Part shown: positions 60,164 through 64,000 of the stretch, piece by piece
Numbering within the stretch: position 1 is the stretch's first letter
Layout of the letters: each line of letters opens with the position of its first letter
Source: ZC4RG29 sp036381475
Lineage (GTDB): Bacteria; Bacteroidota; Bacteroidia; Cytophagales; Cyclobacteriaceae
Direction: 5' to 3'
NCBI GenBank assembly: GCA_036381475.1
Contig: DASVCT010000204.1
Span: forward strand, 18,040 to 82,039
Length of the DNA stretch: 64,000 nt
The notes under the pieces: model-generated
The model's input: the letters and a program-made list of their open reading frames with translations, nothing else
The model's database searches: none
What the model was told of the DNA's origin: nothing
Program-made: the position numbers and the translations under genes

Positions 60164-61189
60164 TCACCTCCGCTCGCGGGCGGAGATAACGATTGCTCCA
60201 TCAATTTTCTTGAAGTCTGCCCCATAGGCCTCGGAAAGGACATACAGTACCGTATCGAGGTCTACGGTCGGGATTGTGCCGGTAAACGTCGTGTCTTCGA
60301 TCTCACTGGCGTGATTCTCCACTGGGTATCCGTAGTTGTCTTCCAGGATCTGCATAATGTCCTTCAAAGTCGACTGTTGAAACATGAGTTGATTGGAAGT
60401 CCAGGACGTGTACAGTGTAGGATTTACCTGCCGGGTGATGAATACGTCCTGACCTTTTGATAGCTCGGCAAGTTGTCCGGGCTTCATGGTGATGGTCTTT
60501 TCCTTTGCCTCGTCACTGGTTAACCGCACACGGCCCGTGTTGAGCACGACTTGCGTCTTGCCCCTCCTGTTCAAAACATTGAAGGTGGTACCGAGCACTT
60601 CTACGTTGACGTTCTCGGTGTGGACCAGAAACTTCTGCGATGTCGGTGATTTCGTTACCTCAAAAAATGCCTCGCCCTGCAGCCACACTTCCCGATTTTC
60701 ATCCGCTTTCCATCCAGATGCATAGCGAAGTGTTGAATGAGCGTTTAGCGTCACCACGGATCGATCGGGTAGTGTCAGTCGTTTTCGTTCGTTGAAGGCG
60801 GTGTGAATGGCGACGACACCGGGCAATCGGGTAACATATATGGCAACACCGGAAACGACAGCGATAAGGACCGTTGCGGCTACCACGAACCTTCGCCAGG
60901 CGATCGATGAGGGAACGGATGTCGTTCGGTGGTCCGCTGTTTCCTGGCGGATCGAGTTCCGGATCCGATTCAGTATGGCTTCTGCAGGGATGTTCTCGGT
61001 ATTGGTTTTCCTGAAATCCACCGACTGAACGAGCTGTCGGGCTTCGAGGACCAGGGATTTCCTGTCAGGGTGAAGGATCATCCATTGTTCCCAAAACTGA
61101 TCGGACTCGGGGGTCGGCTGCTTGACCCACGAAAGGAAAAAATCGTCCTCTATAAAATCGGCAACGGTAAATTTCTCGTAACGCCTCAT
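60164..61189 (-). CDS. FecR-family anti-sigma factor
   Basis: This 341-residue membrane protein has a cytoplasmic N-terminal domain (~1-100, YEKFTVADFIEDDFFLSW), one membrane helix (~101-119, FVVAATVLIAVVSGVAIYV) and a periplasmic FecR domain (~130-235). The FecR domain includes KRLTLPDRSVVTLNAHSTLR and REVWLQGEAFFEVTKS. The C-terminal part (~265-341, QQSTLKDIMQILEDNYGY) is a second STN-like domain that should contact the SusC STN domain. It holds the ECF sigma factor encoded upstream. The 102-base gap to the sigma gene has no terminator. Confidence 0.92.
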   Translation of the reverse strand: MRRYEKFTVADFIEDDFFLSWVKQPTPESDQFWEQWMILHPDRKSLVLEARQLVQSVDFRKTNTENIPAEAILNRIRNSIRQETADHRTTSVPSSIAWRRFVVAATVLIAVVSGVAIYVTRLPGVVAIHTAFNERKRLTLPDRSVVTLNAHSTLRYASGWKADENREVWLQGEAFFEVTKSPTSQKFLVHTENVNVEVLGTTFNVLNRRGKTQVVLNTGRVRLTSDEAKEKTITMKPGQLAELSKGQDVFITRQVNPTLYTSWTSNQLMFQQSTLKDIMQILEDNYGYPVENHASEIEDTTFTGTIPTVDLDTVLYVLSEAYGADFKKIDGAIVISARERR

Positions 61190-61291
61190 GAAATGAACAC
61201 ATTAATTGGTTTGGTAACAGTAAGGGCCGCGTCGACCCCTTTTTATCCCATGGACCGGGAATTTTTTTTTGAATTGACTTGGGGAAGCCCC

Positions 61292-61894
61292 TTACATGGC
61301 CAGAGCCCTTTTCAGAGATGCCAGGGCGCGGTACATAAGCTTGTAAACGGATCGGGTCGAGATGGTCATCAGCGATGCGATTTCATCGTACGTCAGGCCA
61401 TCGTAGAAGCGGAGAACGATGGCCTGCTTTTCACGCGGCGAAAGGCCATCGATGCGTTTGCGAAGGTGTGGTAGTTCGTCCGGTAAGGCGTCCGGTTCGG
61501 CATTGAGATGGCCGGGGGCTAACAGCAGTTCGATGTCGTACTGGTCACCCGCGTTCTTTTGGGTAGTCCATCTGCTCTTGCGAAGGTTTTTCATGAGCCG
61601 GTTACGGAAGCTTTTCAGCAGGTAGAACTTCAGGCGAAGAACCGGTTTATAGCTGGCGCGTTGTCGCCATAGCTCAACAAAAAGATCGTGAATGCTGTCT
61701 TCGATCAACTGCTTGTCGTCCGTAAGCCTTTCCCCGTAGTGATAGAGATCGGTGACATACCTCTTATAGAGTGCGGTGAATGCCAATTCACTCCCCTTAC
61801 GGAACTCATCCCAGATCTGCTCGGGACTCCAGTCGCGTGCAGCGGGACCGGGCGCCACAACCGGCGTTGTACGATGGGGGAGTTTCACTTCCAT
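61292..61894 (-). CDS. ECF RNA polymerase sigma factor of the sus locus
   Basis: This 200-residue sigma factor has region 2 at ~35-105 (FTALYKRYVTDLYHYGERLT, IEDSIHDLFVELWRQRASY) and region 4 at ~140-195 (LSPREKQAIVLRFYDGLTYD, IASLMTISTRSVYKLMYRAL). The start overlaps the end of the lyase gene by 10 bases, which suggests coupled translation. Together with FecR and the STN-bearing SusC it forms a substrate-sensing loop. Confidence 0.92.
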   Translation of the reverse strand: MEVKLPHRTTPVVAPGPAARDWSPEQIWDEFRKGSELAFTALYKRYVTDLYHYGERLTDDKQLIEDSIHDLFVELWRQRASYKPVLRLKFYLLKSFRNRLMKNLRKSRWTTQKNAGDQYDIELLLAPGHLNAEPDALPDELPHLRKRIDGLSPREKQAIVLRFYDGLTYDEIASLMTISTRSVYKLMYRALASLKRALAM

Positions 61895-63225
61895 ACCGTC
61901 TCGGCGAGATCATTGAGATAGACTTCCAGGTTCGTATACCCTCCGGCGGATGCAGGGCATTTTGCATCATCTGCATAGTCAGACCGTAGGTTCCTCCGGT
62001 TTTCCCATTCGTCAGGAAGGCCATCCCGGTCGCTGTCGGGGGGCGCCTTGCCTGCTTCGAGGTGAGGCCATCCGCCCACGTCATCCTGCGAATCGATAAT
62101 GCCTTTGTGATTACGCCCGAAATGGGCAGTCCCCATGCGTACCTCTTCCACAATGCGCCGGTCTACCGCATCTCTTCGAATGCTCGCCCCGGCGTGATCC
62201 AGTACCCTTCTGAAGGAGACTGAGGCTTCGAGTGTCTTCACAGGTGCGACAGTGAAGGGGGCCGAAGCCTTTACAGAATCGGGTGAATCGCATGCGACGC
62301 CTTTCCAGTTGTCATGCGTCACATCCGGCGATTGATCCATGACGTTGTCGGCGATAAAGAATTTTCCGTAGGGCTGGTAGGGTTCTACGATACGGCTGTG
62401 CGTGTCTTCCGTTGTGGCAGGCCCGGGCTTGTAATAGTTGCCGACGATGTTATGGTGGCCCCGCTCGCCTGCGTATGAACTGTTGTTCATCCAGTTGTAG
62501 ATGACATTGTTCCTGAAGTCAACGATTTCTTTTTCAGGGTGGCCGTGGTAGCGCGCGCCGCAGAATCGCGGCAGCCTGCTGTTGTGATGCGCGAGGAGAT
62601 TGTGATGAAATGACGCTCCCATGCCACCCCAGATACCGCCATACCCATGGTCGCCCTTTTCATGGATGGAGTGGTTCAGGCTTTCGCTGATGATCGACCA
62701 TTGCAGTGTGAAATTGATGTTGTCGTAGAAGCTTGCGCATTCATCCGTTGCCCAGCTCATCGAGCAATGATCGATGATGATGTCGCGGTGACGCGTACCT
62801 GTGATGGCATCGCCTTCATGTCCGCTTTTGTCGCCCAGGCGGAATCGCAGGAATCGCACAATGACGTTGTCCGCGTCGATGATGAAGGGTTGATTGCTGA
62901 GGCATATACCGTCGCCAGGCGCGGATTGACCGGCGATTGTCACGTTGCCCTCCCGAATGATCAAGGGCCTGGCGAGTGCGATGGTGCCGGCTACTTCGAA
63001 TACGATCGTGCGGGTGCCCCCTGCCTGGACGGCTTCGCGGAGGCTGCCGGGTCCGTCGTCGTTGAGGTTTGTGACGATGATCGTCCTGCCGCCACGGCCA
63101 CCTGTTGTGTACATGCCGAACCCTTCGGCGCCAGGGAACGCTGGAATTTGCCGGTCGCCGGACTGTCCTGCCGGACACGGCAGCAGGCTAAGCAGGGTGA
63201 GCAATATCGGCACGGCAACCGGCAT
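61885..63225 (-). CDS. Pectate-lyase-like polysaccharide lyase
   Basis: This 446-residue exported protein (signal MPVAVPILLTLLSLLPCPAG) has a right-handed beta-helix pattern of a PL1-like pectate lyase. The opening is AFPGAEGFGMYTTGGRGGRT, followed by LNDDGPGSLREAV. The inner repeats include IIIDHCSMSWATDECASFYD and VDFRNNVIYNWMNNSSYAGE. The C-terminus ends with DSDRDGLPDEWE, a type-3-like calcium loop, then a short tail. It would cleave polygalacturonate or a related glycan. It is the first gene of the sus operon, and its stop overlaps the sigma gene by 10 bases. Confidence 0.87.
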   Translation of the reverse strand: MPVAVPILLTLLSLLPCPAGQSGDRQIPAFPGAEGFGMYTTGGRGGRTIIVTNLNDDGPGSLREAVQAGGTRTIVFEVAGTIALARPLIIREGNVTIAGQSAPGDGICLSNQPFIIDADNVIVRFLRFRLGDKSGHEGDAITGTRHRDIIIDHCSMSWATDECASFYDNINFTLQWSIISESLNHSIHEKGDHGYGGIWGGMGASFHHNLLAHHNSRLPRFCGARYHGHPEKEIVDFRNNVIYNWMNNSSYAGERGHHNIVGNYYKPGPATTEDTHSRIVEPYQPYGKFFIADNVMDQSPDVTHDNWKGVACDSPDSVKASAPFTVAPVKTLEASVSFRRVLDHAGASIRRDAVDRRIVEEVRMGTAHFGRNHKGIIDSQDDVGGWPHLEAGKAPPDSDRDGLPDEWENRRNLRSDYADDAKCPASAGGYTNLEVYLNDLAETVWK

Positions 63226-63534
63226 TATGCAGGGGGTTAGCTATCAGGTGAAAATGACCTGACATGCGCAATCGATTGCATAATATTACCTTTATGAGGA
63301 ATTCACAAGGACTTTGTGCATAATTTCCAAATCAGAGTTCAAACAATATATTGTTGGGCTGAGTATGTTTAGCGCATGATGAGAGAGAGCGCCACAGCGT
63401 GCCAAAACCGGACGTTTTTGTGCAACCGATTACACCGATCTTGGTTATCGAACCGCCCTCTACCTCCCTAAACTGAGCCGCTGCGCGGTGTGCGGCCAGG
63501 ATCAGACTACCTCTTACTTGTGCGGGCGGATTCC
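63226..63534. other. Gene-free spacer with palindromes upstream of the lyase operon
   Basis: No gene is seen. TCAGGT (63244-63249) / ACCTGA (63257-63262) is an inverted repeat, and GCAATCGATTGC (63268-63279) is a perfect 12-base palindrome. Both lie within 55 bases of the lyase start and could be operators. A clear -7 element was not found. Confidence 0.45.
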
Positions 63535-64000
63535 TTACTCAAGGACGCTTTCGATTTCGTCCATTTTTTTCGTGGTGAATTTGCCGGATGTGGCGTATAC
63601 GATTTTTCCGGCGTCATCAAGGACAAAAAAATAGGGTATGTCCTTCTTTTCGAAGTCGAGCTGCTCTTTGTAAGGCTTTAGCTCACCCTTGTAAAAGAGG
63701 ATGTAGGGCAGCAGATTGGGATCTATGTTTTTCGCTGCCTTCCTCTTTGCCGTGCCGGTGGCCGCAGCATTGACGCCGGTAAACATAGGAACGAAGTATA
63801 CATTCACATCATAGCCGAAGGCTTCGAATAGGCCTTTATTCTTCTGGATGAACTTTTCAAATACAGGCTGAAACCACGAATTGAGTTCGTCTTCGGATTT
63901 CTTCGAATACGCCAGGCCAAGAAGCGTGTACTTGCCCGAGACGTCGTTGGGTAGCATGACCTTGTTGTCATCGATGGTTTCGGCTTCCATCGCCGGAAAT
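63535..64000 (-). CDS. Thioredoxin-fold protein, 5' end cut by window
   Basis: The minus-strand frame reads from the window edge to a stop at 63535 (~155 residues). An ATG occurs at 63990, but the residues before it are also open (FPA...), so the gene probably starts outside the window. The pattern YTLLGLAYSKKSEDELNSWF, then YDVNVYFVPMFTGV and DIPYFFVLDDAGKIVYATSG fits a thioredoxin/peroxiredoxin-like fold without a CxxC in the visible part. Similar Bacteroidota proteins resemble the ATP10-type assembly factor; I hold that name only loosely. Confidence 0.65.
   Translation of the reverse strand, partial: FPAMEAETIDDNKVMLPNDVSGKYTLLGLAYSKKSEDELNSWFQPVFEKFIQKNKGLFEAFGYDVNVYFVPMFTGVNAAATGTAKRKAAKNIDPNLLPYILFYKGELKPYKEQLDFEKKDIPYFFVLDDAGKIVYATSGKFTTKKMDEIESVLE

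Noticed and set aside
1..64000. tRNA, rRNA, CRISPR array, insertion sequence or prophage
   Set aside because: I looked for repeated spacers, transposase motifs and rRNA or tRNA-like cloverleaf patterns by eye and saw none. A short tRNA could still be missed without a covariance search.

Overview
The window looks like chromosome of a Bacteroidota bacterium, most likely of the Cytophagales type. Evidence: a GldJ-type gliding lipoprotein, a SusC/SusD pair with FecR and an ECF sigma factor, many lipoproteins, Bacteroidota-style -7 promoter elements (TAnnTTTG) just upstream of start codons, and a YbeY whose third metal ligand is Asp. No rRNA, tRNA, CRISPR array, insertion sequence or phage gene was seen. 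The genus is not settled.

Layout. 1-7.3 kb: a cut lamin-tail secreted protein, asd, a THUMP-like methyltransferase, a redox lipoprotein and mfd. 7.6-12.4 kb: gldJ, an ECF sigma/anti-sigma pair, a LuxR-type HTH protein and comF. 12.5-21.6 kb: a plus-strand run of a DUF4175 protein, an RsbW-like ATPase, ybeY, mnmG, a methyltransferase and an Ig-like lipoprotein. 21.6-30.2 kb: a TPR protein, then marR-fadN-fadA-fadE, a fatty-acid beta-oxidation unit in the same gene order as the Bacillus fadNAE operon. 30.2-41.3 kb: small proteins, a glyoxalase-fold protein, recG, and three sensor proteins with no response regulator beside them. 41.4-49 kb: DinB-fold protein, PBP4-type carboxypeptidase, GH3 hexosaminidase, oxidoreductase, ispH and an HtrA protease. 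49-54.8 kb: an M20 amidohydrolase, two proteins of unknown function and a GAF protein. 54.9-63.2 kb: a minus-strand polysaccharide-use locus reading pectate lyase, ECF sigma, FecR, SusC with STN domain, SusD. The SusC STN domain should pass a substrate signal through FecR to the sigma factor. 63.5 kb to the end: a cut thioredoxin-fold protein.

The most interesting part is a set of origin-like signals around mnmG. Bases 21660-21872 hold two perfect and four one-mismatch DnaA boxes leading into a 42-base tract of almost pure A/T. Hand-sampled rows are C-rich to the left and G-rich to the right. About 4 kb upstream, next to mnmG, are two parS-like palindromes, three TGTGGA repeats and three REP-like hairpins. 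A smaller DnaA-box group lies at 30886-30992. Together these suggest the chromosomal origin region, although dnaA, parA and parB are not in the window.

Many start codons were moved inward from the longest open frame, using signal peptides, promoter position and family knowledge. Each choice is explained in its entry.
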